From NCBI GenBank assembly GCA_001970955.1, contig MPUH01000253.1:1-64000 (forward strand): a stretch of DNA of 64,000 nucleotides, written 5' to 3'. The stretch comes from Stentor coeruleus (taxonomy: Eukaryota > Ciliophora > Heterotrichea > Heterotrichida > Stentoridae). The notes below the pieces were generated by a model, which was not told where the DNA came from, did no database searches, and was given only the letters and a program-made list of their open reading frames with translations. Numbering within the stretch: the stretch's first letter is position 1; each line of letters opens with the position of its first letter. Shown here piece by piece: positions 10,791 to 22,173 of this stretch. Both the position numbers and the translations under genes were made by a program.

Positions 10791-11558
10791 ATGGTTTATG
10801 AACTTGTTTCTGGGATTATAGAGAGTTGCAGATATGATAGAGCATTAAAGGTTTTGTTTCATGTAAGAAGTTCCCATAAGCCATTAATTATCTGTATAAT
10901 TTTGACAGGAGGGGTGCTTTTGGGATCAATTGTCATGTATACTCTGATAATGAACCCTATACTTAAGCGATTCCCAAAAATTGATAAGATTTTTTCTATG
11001 GCATACTATGTCCTTTGGTTATACCCTGTTTATGCAACATGTTTTATATTTAACACCCTATGTTATCCAGATATAGCTCAAAATGTATATAGGGCAACTA
11101 GAGGTCCACCAAAAAGCCCAGCATTGTCTTTTACTCGAGCAATAGCATGTGAAATCCACCGAGCATTTTTAATGGGTGTGTATGTTATCATAACATCTCT
11201 AATTTCATTAATCCCATATTCTGACCCTATTATTATAATCCTAATGAGCTGGCTTTATTCCTTCTATTGTTTTGAATACCGCTGGGTTTTTGAAGGCAAA
11301 ACTATCAGTAAAGAAATAAAAAAACTCGAACAAAACGCAATTTATTACCTTGGATTTGGGCTACCTTTTGCCCTTATTACTTATTCTTTCCCTGGACTTA
11401 TTGGTAATGGTATATGGGCTTTATTATTTCCATTATTTATGGTCACAGCTTTACTTTCTAAAACCCCAATACAAGCATCAAGAAAAATCCCTGTTTTTAT
11501 AATCCCAAGTTATATTTGTGATAGAATTGAAATCATGTTAAGTAGTAAAAAGTCTTAA
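10791..11558 (+). CDS. EI24: EI24 family ER membrane protein
   Basis: The 255-residue multi-pass protein has the EI24 signature LYSFYCFEYRWVFEG followed by YYLGFGLPFALITY, and a KTP motif (SKTPIQASRKIP) like the AKTP of animal EI24. About six hydrophobic segments are visible. EI24 (EPG-4 in worms) is an ER protein tied to autophagy and to handling of mis-inserted membrane proteins. It lacks the long C-terminal tail of vertebrate forms. The ATG at 10791 is the first in frame. It is a single exon. Confidence 0.88.
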   Translation: MVYELVSGIIESCRYDRALKVLFHVRSSHKPLIICIILTGGVLLGSIVMYTLIMNPILKRFPKIDKIFSMAYYVLWLYPVYATCFIFNTLCYPDIAQNVYRATRGPPKSPALSFTRAIACEIHRAFLMGVYVIITSLISLIPYSDPIIIILMSWLYSFYCFEYRWVFEGKTISKEIKKLEQNAIYYLGFGLPFALITYSFPGLIGNGIWALLFPLFMVTALLSKTPIQASRKIPVFIIPSYICDRIEIMLSSKKS

Positions 11559-11585
11559 TTTATTATATTTGATTAGTTAAAATGC

Positions 11586-12403
11586 TTAGTTAATGTAATT
11601 AGCAAAGATCTGTTCACGAACTTTATGTGGACTAACGAGGAATATATAGTTTTTACATAAAATATCTGTGAATCGTTCTTTACTAATTTCTGATTGGGAG
11701 ATAAGGAGGAGAAGTTTAAAATCATTGATGAATTGCGTTTCGTATTGGGTATAAGATTTACTATATGATTCGATTTTTGAAGCAGTTAGATGGTTTTCTG
11801 AAGACCCTAAGGAAAGGTATAAACAATTATAAGTGCTGATTTTGAATATAAGTTCAAGTAAATTAGAAACTTTTAAGATATCAATAATCTGGTCGCCTTC
11901 TGGATCAAATAAATCAAAAAGAGCTTGGATTTTACTACAAGGTCTAGAACCTGATAATAATATGCAAGCTCCGATAAGTATGGTTTTTGGGTAGGCTTCC
12001 ATTGTTTCAAATGATGATATAAAGGCAAAGTTTGCACTATCTGGGTTTTCCATATCAGTTTTTGTAAACCCTAGTTTCCCAAGTATTCTTTTGCATTGTG
12101 AAAAACTTAATGGTGAGCTTACAGAATCAGAGTTGANCTATCTGGGTTTTCCATATCAGTTTTTGTAAACCCTAGTTTCCCAAGTATTCTTTTGCATTGT
12201 GAAAAACTTAATGGTGAGCTTACAGAATCAGAGTTGAATGCATTTAAGATATTTTCTACATGTATTCTTCTTAGGCAGCAATCCATTTCAAAATGGGTTA
12301 TGATTTTTTCTTCGTCTGGGATTTTTTTTACTAGTTCATAATATATCTCTTTTTTTGGATTGCAAAAATTACCTTGTGTTTCGTATGAACAAACTTGGCC
12401 CAT
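11586..12403 (-). CDS. EF-hand-like, probably dual-acylated protein; split by an assembly duplication
   Basis: The N-terminus MGQVC (Gly2 and Cys5) fits myristoylation plus palmitoylation. The frame from 12403 breaks at an N (12137), where 100 nt occur twice (12037-12136 and 12138-12237). Dropping one copy plus the N joins the N-terminal half directly to the half ending at 11586, giving about 238 residues. In the second half DLFDPEGDQIIDILKVSNLL has an EF-hand loop shape (D-x-E-x-D), and the all-helical remainder fits a degenerate calcium-sensor or recoverin-like fold. No closer family is recognised. The gene converges with EI24, 27 nt apart. Confidence 0.68.
12037..12237. repeat. 100-nt duplication around a single N (assembly scar)
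   Basis: Identical copies lie at 12037-12136 and 12138-12237 with N at 12137. It interrupts the acylated EF-hand-like gene; collapsing it restores the frame. Confidence 0.9.
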
Positions 12404-13034
12404 TTATATCAAAAAAAAATAGATTATTCTATGATATATTTAGTTATAAGCTTTAGATCTAAATTTATAACCTTTATTATGATATTAAATCAAAAATACT
12501 TTGCTGTAATAATATTTTTTTCAAGTAATCATAATAATAATTAGTCTATTAGGGTACTGGATAATACTTACTTATATGGGTCTTTGATAAATAAGCAATT
12601 GCTTTGTAATAGTTTTTTTTATGTTCAAATTTAAAGTAAATTAAATATAAACATCTAAATAATCTAAATAGCGTTAATGCAGATTATTAAAAAAAAATCC
12701 AAATTTAAACTTAAAAACAAATATCTAATCTTGTTTAATCAGAAAAACTTTAGGTATTTTTTGAAATAGAATGACTGATATCTTCAAAAATCACCATGAT
12801 TTCAATAAGAAAGAGTTCCGAATTAATCAACATAAACTTCAGTAGCTAATTTCCTATAGTATCATTGAAATAGCATATATTTATCAGTATTCCAAATGAT
12901 ATATTTTTATCATGTTGCATATAATCCTAAAAATCCAAATTGCTGTTATTTTTTTTTTAAAAAACATTATAAAACTTTGATAAAACTAAATCTAAAATAT
13001 TAAGTTTCATATTAGTTTATTGTTTTAAAAAAAT
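12404..13034. other. Intergenic, no gene seen
   Basis: About 630 nt of strongly AT-rich sequence with long A and T runs between two minus-strand genes. Nothing recognised. Confidence 0.55.
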
Positions 13035-14102
13035 TTATTTCTTCCTCAAACTACTAGATAGTTCCCTCGCTTTCTTTAACGTCTCCTCAATATCATTAAC
13101 CAACTCATCATTAACTGTTTTACTTACCTGTTCCCTACAATTTTTTTTCTGCAATATATCATTAAGTGCTTGTATTTTACTATTTGTATTATCCCCCGAG
13201 TTCCTTCTTGATATTTTCTTCAACCCCTCAACTTCCATTTTCAATATTTTCTTCTCAGCCTTCAAAGCATTAATCTTATCCTGTCCTTCTAAAGCTTGAT
13301 GTTTAATATTCGTCATATTCGCAGTCGCTTTAAGTTTATTCCCAAGCGATGCAACATAATTACTCATCTGTTGTCTTTCTACATCAGTTAAATCTAAATC
13401 TTTTATTTGTGATACAATATCATTAAGTTCTCCTTCAACTTCTTGAATTTCTTTATTAATTTCAATTTCGCTTAAAGTCAAAAGGTTTTCATATGATTGT
13501 TTTTCTGTTGAACCATCATCATCACTTGCAGAATCTTCTCCAGGGATATCTTTAAATGTTGTATCAGCAGCGCGGAGTTCTTCTATAACCAAAGATCTTT
13601 GTTTTTCAAAATCTTTTATTTTAGAGTCATCGAAATATCCTTGTTCTTTAAGTGTCCATTCATGTTTTTCAACTGTTTTTTCAATCTCTTCAATTTCTTT
13701 TTCAGTTGAGTCGATGAGCTGTTCTAAGGATTCATGTTCTTTTTTAAGATCTTTACGTTTTTCAACCATTTCTCGTAGTTGTTCTGATTGTTCTTCGATT
13801 TCAAGTTGGATTTGAGTGATTCTTTCAATACTTGTACGAACTAGGGTGAATGAATTGTCTTTAGATTCGGGGATTGGTAGGAAATCAAGCATTATATCTT
13901 TGAGTTCTTTGATTTCTTTTTCTAGATCGTTATGCATTGTTCGAAGGTCTTGAAGAGAATCTTTTTCTTCTTCAGGACGATCGTCATGATGGGATTTTAG
14001 TTTATCACGTTCTTCTTCTAATTGATTGTTTTCAACTGTAATTTGGGTTATTATATGTTTCATTTCTTGAAGCGCGGCAATTTTTGCATTTGAACAACCC
14101 AT
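13035..14102 (-). CDS. Long coiled-coil protein with N-terminal acylation signal
   Basis: The 355-residue product begins MGCSNAK, a good N-myristoylation/palmitoylation signal, and is then almost wholly charged heptad sequence (residues about 10-150, 200-345), for example VENNQLEEERDKLKSHH. An acidic, Ser/Asp-rich hinge (GEDSASDDDGS) sits near residue 195. It is probably a membrane-tethered cortical coiled-coil protein. No family recognised. It is followed 95 nt upstream (minus-strand sense) by another coiled-coil gene, the first of a cluster of such genes from 13 to 25 kb. Confidence 0.8.
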   Translation of the reverse strand: MGCSNAKIAALQEMKHIITQITVENNQLEEERDKLKSHHDDRPEEEKDSLQDLRTMHNDLEKEIKELKDIMLDFLPIPESKDNSFTLVRTSIERITQIQLEIEEQSEQLREMVEKRKDLKKEHESLEQLIDSTEKEIEEIEKTVEKHEWTLKEQGYFDDSKIKDFEKQRSLVIEELRAADTTFKDIPGEDSASDDDGSTEKQSYENLLTLSEIEINKEIQEVEGELNDIVSQIKDLDLTDVERQQMSNYVASLGNKLKATANMTNIKHQALEGQDKINALKAEKKILKMEVEGLKKISRRNSGDNTNSKIQALNDILQKKNCREQVSKTVNDELVNDIEETLKKARELSSSLRKK

Positions 14103-14197
14103 AATCTATTATAATAATTAAAATACTTCACATTTTCCTTTTCTTATGATAACATTTTATGTATAAAGCAAAAAACTTTTTATACAAAAATAATTTA

Positions 14198-15028
14198 TTA
14201 AAATAAACTGAGTTTGGTTGTTATGTTTAAAGGAGATATCGATAAACTAAGGAGATCTGAATCAAAAGTATCAAAAACATCTGAAGTTTTCTTGTGTTCC
14301 ATTAGTAACTCTTCAAGCTTTTCAAGGGTTTTAATCCTATTACAAGCTTGTTTTTGGTAATCCATCTCATCTTGCATTCTTTTAAGGTATTCTTTTTCTT
14401 TCATAGCTTTTTGTGAGTCTGTCCTAACTTTTTTTTTCTCAGAAAACTCTTTACTAGAGTTCAATATTTCTTTATTACGTCTTTGTAAAGCTTCTATTTT
14501 CACTTGCTTCTTTTTAAGCATTTCAGCTTCACCTATAAATATGCTGTTTTTTACTTCTTTCTTTATGAGGAAGTTTTTTTTTAATAATTTCTCTTTTTGA
14601 ATACTGATTCTTTGCTTTTGATTATCTCTGTTTGAAGTAACTTTTTCTTTAAAGTCAAGAATTTCTTTGATTTTTATTTCTTTAGCAGTTGCATTGAGCT
14701 TTTTTTCACTTTCTGCCAATTGTCGCACTTCGCTTCTTTTTTTGAACTTTTGCTTTGCTAGTAAAATATTTTTTTGTGCTTTAATTTGTTCGTTTTCTAT
14801 AAATTTTATCCTGTTTTCTAATGTTTGTAGCTTAAGGTTTATATCTTGGCTTTTTCTTTTTATATCCATCATCTGTTTACCTTTAGTCGCTGAATTTCGT
14901 CTAGGCATAAGACTTTGGAGTTCACAATTATCATCATCTTCTTGATTTTTAAATCCAGAACTCTGGTATTCCCTTTCTAAAAGCTTTGGGGATAATATTG
15001 GCCCATCACTATCGTATTCTTTTGACAT
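14198..15028 (-). CDS. Lys/Glu-rich coiled-coil protein, unrecognised
   Basis: The 276-residue product has an acidic N-terminus (MSKEYDSDGPILSPK), a basic patch RRNSATKGK near residue 45 that looks like a kinase site, and then continuous helical Lys/Glu/Gln-rich sequence to about residue 250. No enzyme or domain motif is seen. Continuous helical charge suggests a cytoskeletal or basal-body role, but this is inference only. Confidence 0.75.
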   Translation of the reverse strand: MSKEYDSDGPILSPKLLEREYQSSGFKNQEDDDNCELQSLMPRRNSATKGKQMMDIKRKSQDINLKLQTLENRIKFIENEQIKAQKNILLAKQKFKKRSEVRQLAESEKKLNATAKEIKIKEILDFKEKVTSNRDNQKQRISIQKEKLLKKNFLIKKEVKNSIFIGEAEMLKKKQVKIEALQRRNKEILNSSKEFSEKKKVRTDSQKAMKEKEYLKRMQDEMDYQKQACNRIKTLEKLEELLMEHKKTSDVFDTFDSDLLSLSISPLNITTKLSLF

Positions 15029-15416
15029 TCGTTAATTATAAAATTATTAAAAAGATGAGTTTTTCTAGGTTTAACTNTAAAATTATTAAAAAGATGAGTT
15101 TTTCTAGGTTTAACTTATTTTATTAAATCTGAACCAAATCATTTACCAATCATCTAGTTTTCTACCTGATAAATATATTATACAACAATAATTCTATCCT
15201 TATTATAACACATATAAAATATACTAAAATCAAAACAATAGTCAAGTATAATAATTACATTAAATATCGCATTTCTACTCATAAATTTTCTAAGCTATCA
15301 ATTACTATTTACTAATTATAAACCTTTTAATACCAATTATAATAAAATTATTCTTAAAAACTCTATAATATATATCAAAATATATACATACATCAATACA
15401 AAATCCTTAACTCTTC
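15029..15416. other. Intergenic with assembly scar
   Basis: About 390 nt, AT rich. It holds the 38-nt duplication around N 15077; otherwise nothing recognised. Confidence 0.6.
15039..15115. repeat. 38-nt duplication around a single N (assembly scar)
   Basis: Identical copies at 15039-15076 and 15078-15115 flank N 15077, just upstream of the coiled-coil gene ending at 15028. Confidence 0.88.
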
Positions 15417-16094
15417 TTATAATGCATGAAAAATATCCATGTTTATATTCGGCCTTGGGACATGTAACAAATCTACAGATACATTAAGTAGCTTAGGGAA
15501 TTTATACAAATGCATATTTGGTCTTTTTTTCTTCAAACTAGTCTCAAGAAAAGGCCTTTGTTTTTCCCTTGATTGATCTCTGGTCTTTGTTCGAACTTTT
15601 TTATAGCTCGAAAAGTTGTGTGCTCTTAATTTCTGATATGCTAGAGATGGAGATAGATTTAAAAATTCCAGTTCTCGAGAAATGTGACTTTTTAAACCAG
15701 GGAAATATGTTTGATGTGGAGAATTATCTGTTTTATTAGGATTTACATCTTTACTGTCAAGCTCAATACAATTTAGCAGTTCGTTTGGAGAAATTGTTGT
15801 TATGGCTTGGTTGATTATTAGACTTCCTAAACTTTCTTTAGTTCTTTTTTCCCCTGTTATAATTTTTGAGTCTTTATTCCTATAACTGTTTTTTTTGTCC
15901 TTATAGCTACTTTCTCTTTTATACATTTTTATCATCTTCCCTTTCAATGATGGCATTGGGGTTTCTGATACCCATTTAGTCTTTTCTTTGATTTCCTCAA
16001 CTCTAGGCTTCTTTAGTTCAGATGATTGCCTATGTTCAAGTGTGGATTGTTTGAGAAGTTTATATCTCTGAATTTTGTCTTTTAACTCATCCAT
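15417..16094 (-). CDS. Basic protein, unrecognised
   Basis: The 225-residue product is Lys/Ser/Arg rich, with a short helical start (MDELKDKIQRYKLLKQ), then mostly disordered sequence with basic patches (REKQRPFLETSLKKKRP) and a Pro/Asn-rich end (HVPRPNINMDIFHAL). No domain recognised. The uninterrupted frame, clear ATG and TAA end support a gene. Confidence 0.68.
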   Translation of the reverse strand: MDELKDKIQRYKLLKQSTLEHRQSSELKKPRVEEIKEKTKWVSETPMPSLKGKMIKMYKRESSYKDKKNSYRNKDSKIITGEKRTKESLGSLIINQAITTISPNELLNCIELDSKDVNPNKTDNSPHQTYFPGLKSHISRELEFLNLSPSLAYQKLRAHNFSSYKKVRTKTRDQSREKQRPFLETSLKKKRPNMHLYKFPKLLNVSVDLLHVPRPNINMDIFHAL

Positions 16095-16437
16095 TAATAA
16101 AAATTAAAATATGCATTTTTTAAAGTAATGCTATTTGTATGGGAAGTATACGTAAAAAATAACTTCATAAATCTGTAAACTTTTTTCTCCTATCAATAGC
16201 TTATCACTTCTTAAAACCTTTAATATTAAAACTTTCCTTATACTTTATTTAAGCCTATTTAATAAAACTTAAACTTCCTTATTCACTTTAAAAATATTTT
16301 TCCTATCATTACTCAAATGTTAAAAAAACAACTTATTCCTTTAAATCTGAATATAAATAATAACTACTAGTATTTTAAATATAGATACAGTATGATTCTG
16401 TTACAAAAATCATTCATCAACCTAATAATAAGTAATA
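16095..16437. other. Divergent spacer, nothing seen
   Basis: About 340 nt of AT-rich sequence between divergently transcribed genes, C-over-G toward the plus-strand gene. No motif recognised. Confidence 0.5.
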
Positions 16438-18465
16438 ATGAAAGGACATGGCTATTCGTACAGTTTATCTGATATCAATCACGTTTTCAATATTCAGCAA
16501 GGGGGTGAAAACAGTTATAACAAAATTCTTTCAAGTAGTATGCACACTAAGCAAAAAAAAGAAAGCTCCAGTCTGGAAAGTTCACCATCTAAAATATCAT
16601 GAAAACTTTTTACCATATAAAAAANCAAAATTCTTTCAAGTAGTATGCACACTAAGCAAAAAAAAGAAAGCTCCAGTCTGGAAAGTTCACCATCTAAAAT
16701 ATGGCTCAGCTTGCCAAAGACTACAGAAGAAATCAATAAAACTAGGAACGTAAAATTAATGCAAAGTATTTCTTTTAAGGAGCATCATGAAACTGAATCT
16801 ATAGAAAGTGGGCTAAATATATTTAAAACTCTATCTGACTTATCTCAAAAGCATGAGATTTACCTTAATATTCCAGAGACTATTATCATGGGTTATGGAT
16901 TTTCCTTACCAGCTTTGCTGTACACAAATGATAAAGGGGTTTTAAAACTTCAAAAAGATATTAATAATGCTCATTTGCGAATAATGCTTGACCTCTTTGA
17001 AAAATATCGAACAAGAAATGAGAAGAAGTATATAGGTCCATTAGCAATAAAACGTGACCCAAACTCTATTTACAATCGAATATTGATGAAACAAAGTGAA
17101 ATAGTCTTAGAATGGAAAGATTCTTATAAAGTTAATGCTATCATACAAAGGTTTGTGTTATCTAAAGGTATGAAATCAAGTAAGCTAAGAATATCAATGG
17201 GAAACGATCTTAAAATATATAAAATAGTTAGCAAGTTTAGACAGGATTTGAAAAACGATGTGGTTTCTGAGCATAAAAATTTAAAAAAAGTTAATATAAA
17301 GCAAAACTATAGCCGAAATGTGTTTAATGAGATTGCCCAGGCTCATAGAGCCTCTTTTTTAATCAAAAGTTCAGATATAATGAATGTGTTTTCTAAATTT
17401 GATTCTTGCGAAATAAGCAAGTCCAAAGATCAACCAAGTATGTTATTAGCGCCAAAGCGTAACAACGACTGTTATTCTAGACAAAGCACAGCAAAATTCG
17501 CATCTCATAAAAATATAATCCCATCAAGAGAACCCTCAACACGAAAAATAGTCATTCTAAACATAGTAGATTTTTTCGAAAGCTGCAAAGGGGAAATACC
17601 TATAAAAACAATCGAAGAACTAAAAAAAGACCTAAAAAACTGTAAGTTTGAAGACCATGATTTCAGTATCAACATCGAAGAAATGAGATATACAAACTAT
17701 TATAGACATAAAATAAACAAAATCTTTAACGTTTCAACTAGGAACAGCGCAAAAACTGACATTTTTGAAATAAAATCAACAAAAGGGATATCAAAATCAA
17801 TAGAAATGATGCAGGAACTCAAAAGAATAATAAACGGATTCTGTTTAAAAGATAGAAAATTAACTAAGCTTGTATGCGATTTTATAGAAGATGAGATGCA
17901 AAATTTGTATTTTATAAAAATTGCCTCGGCAGAGTATCTGAATACAGAAGCTCATAGGGTTATACCTGCAAATACAACTGAGTCTTTTATATGTCCTGGG
18001 AAGTACTGTGACCTTGAAGCTAAAAAATATAATTTAAATAAAATTTATAAGTCACAGAAATATACAGTATTGAAAAAAGTGATTCTTGATCATATAAAAG
18101 GTACAGATAATAACCCGATAGAATTGTTAAACCCTAGGCTTTATGAAAAAGTACGAGTATGTAAAAAGTGCTTTGAGATTTATATGCAAAAAATTGTGGG
18201 GGTAAAAAAAAGTGCATCAGGAATCCAATTGAAGAGGTTTAATAAAAAAGAAGCTGAGAAAATTATGAATGATATTAATCCTTCTACTGCGAATGAAACA
18301 GTTAAATCAATGTCAAAATTCAGCTTATCACAAGGAAGAACAGCTTCAACAAAATTTACTGATAATCACTTAACCCCTTTAAACAAGTCAGCTTTTGCAA
18401 GTATTTTTAGGGAAAAAAAGGGCATAATTAGAGGGTTATTCAATATTAAAAAAGTTCTAAGGTAG
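16438..18465 (+). CDS. Large basic protein, unrecognised; N-terminus split by assembly duplication
   Basis: The correct start is the ATG at 16438 (MKGHGYSYSLSDINHVF), which reads through the first copy of a 77-nt duplicated segment. The second copy (16626-16702) lies after a 27-nt tail and an N. Removing 105 nt gives about 640 residues in one frame to the TAG at 18465. The product is Lys/Ser rich with a folded-looking part near the N-terminus (IIMGYGFSLPALLYTNDKG) and a paired-Cys element near residue 550 (VRVCKKCFEIYMQKI) after another Cys pair (FICPGKYCDLE), possibly a Zn site. No family recognised; probably ciliate specific. Confidence 0.7.
16521..16702. repeat. 77-nt duplication around a single N (assembly scar)
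   Basis: Copies at 16521-16597 and 16626-16702 are identical. Between them are 27 nt found only once and N 16625, as if one contig end carried a false tail. It creates a spurious stop in the gene that starts at 16438. Confidence 0.88.
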
Positions 18466-19158
18466 TTTAAATCTTTATAATACATTTTTATATAACAGAA
18501 TCAGAGAGTTGTAAATATAAATTCCTATTTCTTAATAATGTGCATTTTATACACAATTTTACATATACTTTGCATTTTTATGAAATTTCTTATTTAGAAG
18601 GAGATTTATTTTTAAATTATAAAAGATTGATTTAAGATTATAGATTTTAAGAAATTTAAGTTTTAGTTTATTTGATAGTATTAATAATATGAGTGTTGAA
18701 TATTATACTTTTCTATTTATTATAGAAATAAAAAATGATACTTAATTTGTTTTTAATGCAAAATCAGATTTATGGATTTATAATTAAAGAACTGATGGTG
18801 AATTGTGCTGCTTATTGATGGGAGAAGTAATCGCTTTGGAGTGAGGATAGTAATAAGTTTTCTGAGTTGTTATATTTTAATAGCTTATGGATGTTTTAGG
18901 TATATGGGAAATGTATGAGTTCAGAATTCTACTAAAATGCAGAAAAATAGAAGAACTATAATAGAAATATAAAAATATTGTTTATGGTAAAATACATTTT
19001 ATTATAAGTAATTTCTTTAAGGATTTTATATTTTGACTTATCATGCTTTTATTAAATTTCAGTAGTTTATCATGGATATTAATCTTATCTAAGAAAGTTC
19101 TTGTAAATAGCTCTAGTATTTAAAAGCTTATAATTAGAATATAAACTTTAATATAATT
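18466..19158. other. Intergenic, no gene seen
   Basis: About 690 nt between tandem plus-strand genes, AT rich and G-over-C on the plus strand in its middle part. Nothing recognised. Confidence 0.55.
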
Positions 19159-20286
19159 ATGGAAAAAAGATCAATTTCCGCTTTTGATTCCCGAATATCC
19201 GACCACAACTTCAACACTTCCACAATCAAACCGAAAACAGCAAAGCAAATACGCACCAAATACAAAATGAATCTCCTTCAATACTTTAAAGAAGACACTG
19301 CTAAGAGAAGGCTTGAAAAAGAACTTATAAGCCACAAAGAAAAACTTAAAAAAGAATCTCACATACTAGACAAGCTCAGTCGAGAAAAGCAATCCAGAGC
19401 AAGTAAATCTGCCCATCAAAAAGAAAGATTCAATCTAATTCAAAAAGAATACGATGATCATATGAGAGCGTTAAATGAAAAGAACTACAAAACCGCCCGT
19501 ACATCCCCAGATTCCAGAAACAACAGCTTTACCAAATGGCGAGAAAAGTCTAAATCTAAGCTCGAAAAAATCAAACAAGAAGAAGAAAATTCCTTCCTTT
19601 TAAAAATGGAATTATACAATAAAAAAATCGAGCAATCCTCAATATTACACAAACAAGCATTAGACAAAAAAACTAAAAAAATATTCAGACATAATCTTAA
19701 AGTAGATGAAATCAAAAACAATCTTTTTAAAGGATTTAAATACAATGGTGAAGAGTTGGTTATGGACTATTTAACAAGATTCCAATCAGCTACAAATAAA
19801 AGAGAAAAGCGTTTAGCAGAAATTTCTAGTCGGACTGAAAACAAAAGACGTTCATTAGCTGAAAAAAGGCAAAAATGCGATCAATTTAGACAAGAAGAAA
19901 TGAGGACATTATCGAAACGGGCTGAGGATTATGAGAAAAAAAACGTTAAAAGCTTGAATTTGATAAGAGCGAAAAAGCTAAATTGGGAAAATAAACTTGA
20001 TATGAAACATGAGAAAGATAGAGTGAAAATAGAGGAAACTAATGAGAAAATGGCTAGGACTAGATATGAGGAATTTAGGGTTAAGGAAAATATAATAAAA
20101 AAGCATTTGGAGTTGGATAATAGACTGAAGATGAGGAAGAATACACAAGAAAGGATTAATGAGAAGTCAAGGGATATTTCAATGAAGGAGACGATAGAAA
20201 GAGATAAAGCTAAAATTGTCAAGTTGAAAATACATAAAAGCAAGGAACCGGTTAATTTTAAATCTATAATGTCAGATTATATATAA
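19159..20286 (+). CDS. Lys/Glu/Arg-rich coiled-coil protein, unrecognised
   Basis: The 375-residue product has about 40 disordered residues (Thr/Lys rich), then nearly continuous charged helix from residue 45 to 360, for example RLEKELISHKEKLKKESHIL and KMARTRYEEFRVKENIIKKH. Composition and length resemble ciliate basal-body and cortical coiled-coil proteins, but no named family is recognisable. It is a single exon. The next gene, an adaptor protein, starts 190 nt downstream on the same strand. Confidence 0.77.
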   Translation: MEKRSISAFDSRISDHNFNTSTIKPKTAKQIRTKYKMNLLQYFKEDTAKRRLEKELISHKEKLKKESHILDKLSREKQSRASKSAHQKERFNLIQKEYDDHMRALNEKNYKTARTSPDSRNNSFTKWREKSKSKLEKIKQEEENSFLLKMELYNKKIEQSSILHKQALDKKTKKIFRHNLKVDEIKNNLFKGFKYNGEELVMDYLTRFQSATNKREKRLAEISSRTENKRRSLAEKRQKCDQFRQEEMRTLSKRAEDYEKKNVKSLNLIRAKKLNWENKLDMKHEKDRVKIEETNEKMARTRYEEFRVKENIIKKHLELDNRLKMRKNTQERINEKSRDISMKETIERDKAKIVKLKIHKSKEPVNFKSIMSDYI

Positions 20287-20473
20287 AAAGTGTGAGGAGA
20301 ATAGGTTTTTGTGTGGCTTGTAGGGGTGATAAGGATTTTTGGTTTTTTTTTATAGTAAAAGTGTGTAAGAAGTTTTTATTATAACTTGTAAAGGCTAGAA
20401 GCATTATTGGACATAATTGACTAATTTTAGAAAACACGATGGATTATTTGAATTACTAATAAATAGGTGTGTA

Positions 20474-22102
20474 ATGTCATCATCATCCATGCCTAAACTT
20501 ATAGACTTATTTGAAAAGGCAACATCAGAAGACATAAAAGAGCCTGATGTAGGGATAAACCTCGAAATTGCTGATATGATGAACAGCCGTCGGCGCTAGT
20601 AATTTCTATACAGCTGTCTGGAGGGTATTGAATATTTCAAGCAGCTTTTAAAATCCACAGACCTAAAGACAATTGATTTAACAATGACTTTACTTGAGAC
20701 TTGTGTCAAAAACTGCAATGTGCACTTCCATAGATACGTTTGCACTAGAGATATGATGCCAAGTATAGCTCAATTACTCAAGAGAAGACGAAAAAAGCTC
20801 AACCTTGTCGAAAAACTAGCTGGGATTTACAAAAACCCGGGCTGGAGGAAAATTGAAGATCGTGTTTTGGCTATGGTTCAGCTTTGGGCTGATACTTTTA
20901 TGATGCAAGAAGATACATATCCTGCTTTTATGCGGGTTTATAGAGATTTACGTCAAGATGGTTTAAAATTCCCCCCTCGTGACCCAAACGAGCGATTCAT
21001 GATCAAATTCGAAGGTGAACCCTCTCCAGCTTTTGAGCTAGCTGATATGGAACAACCCGCACCTAAAGTAGAAAGCCGTGGAGGAGAAGAAAGGAAACGA
21101 TCTCAACAGCCATCAATAGAAGAAGTACCCCAACTTCTTCAATCTGATGTTGATAATCTTAAAGAAGGACTCAAAGTTCTTGAAACCATCCTTTGTGAAG
21201 CTAGAGATGTTAAAGAACTTCAAGAACCAAGATCTAAAGATTATATAAGGAAATGTAGGTCAGGGCAAAAAAAACTTATGTGGATAGTCTCATATAAAAC
21301 AGAAACTGCAGATGAAGCTTCAGTAATGCAACTTATAGGGATAATGGAATATGTGAATAACAAAATGGAAGCATTTAAAAAAGCAGCAGGGATACTTAAA
21401 CGTGGTGGATCATCATCAGAAATTAGACTATTATTAAAAGGTACAGAAAAAAAGAGTCCAGGGGATTTGTTAGATTTAGCTGATGATTTCTTGGAAATTG
21501 AAGAAAAAAATCAATTAGATGGACTTGATAAGTTTGTTCAAGGAAGAGAAACTAAAGTTGAGGTGGTTAGAGAAGTGAAGAAAGAAGAGGTTAAAGTTGT
21601 GGAAGAGAGAAAGGAGGCTGTGAAAATTGAACCACCTAAAGATGAAGTGCATAGAAGATTAGAACAACCGAATTTATTGTTTGACGATTATCAACCAACT
21701 CCTCAAGTGATTCAACCTACTCAGCCTGTGAATTTGTTGGATTTAAATACTTTGCAGCTTGGACCTGCACCAGTGAATATGATGGGACAGCCAATAGGAT
21801 CATCAATGGGACAGCCAATGGGATCATCAATGGGACAACCAATGGGATCATCTATGGGACAACCAATGGGATCATCTATGGGACAACCTATGGGACAACC
21901 TATGGGTCAAAATGTTTATCCTGGAAATTATGGACAACCTATGTATCCACCTCAAGGAAATATGTATGGAACTCAAGGGTATATGGGACAAGCTTACAAC
22001 CCTCAGCAAGGGTATAATGCTCCTCCAAGAATGAAGGCCCAGCCATCCGCTGACGATTTTGAAGACTTTTTTGCTGACTTGGCTAATAGAAAAGCACTTT
22101 AG
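20474..22102 (+). CDS. VHS-GAT endosomal adaptor (TOM1/TOM1L-like), one 15-nt intron
   Basis: Exons 20474-20598 and 20614-22102 flank the intron GTAATTTCTATACAG. The product (about 537 residues) starts with a VHS domain: LIDLFEKATSEDIKEPDVG, then after splicing MTLLETCVKNCNVHFHRYV. A GAT-like helical region follows near residues 195-290 (VDNLKEGLKVLETILCEARD), then an acidic linker, and a Gly/Gln/Met-rich tail with about four and a half 24-nt repeats (GQPMGSSM) at 21782-21909. TOM1-type proteins bind ubiquitinated cargo and clathrin on endosomes; TOM1-like proteins stand in for ESCRT-0 outside opisthokonts. The end FEDFFADLANRKAL may be a partner-binding motif. Sequence upstream of the ATG at 20474 is open only from a TTG and is not used. 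Confidence 0.87.
21782..21909 (+). repeat. 24-nt tandem repeat inside the adaptor gene
   Basis: Four full units of ATGGGACA(A/G)CCAAT(G/A)GGATC(A/T) type, 24 nt each, then partial units. They encode GQPMGSSM. Being a multiple of three, copy change would not shift the frame. Confidence 0.85.
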
Positions 22103-22173
22103 GACAAAAAATAATATTAAATTCAGGTTTGATTGGGTTAAAATTATATATCTTACTCGTATACCTACTAATT

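Noticed and set aside
16448-16753. 101-codon frame across the N at 16625
   Set aside because: It runs through the duplicated segment twice in a frame different from the real gene, which starts at 16438.
20417-20473. N-terminal extension of the VHS-GAT gene
   Set aside because: Opens only at TTG; the VHS domain fits a start at the ATG 20474.
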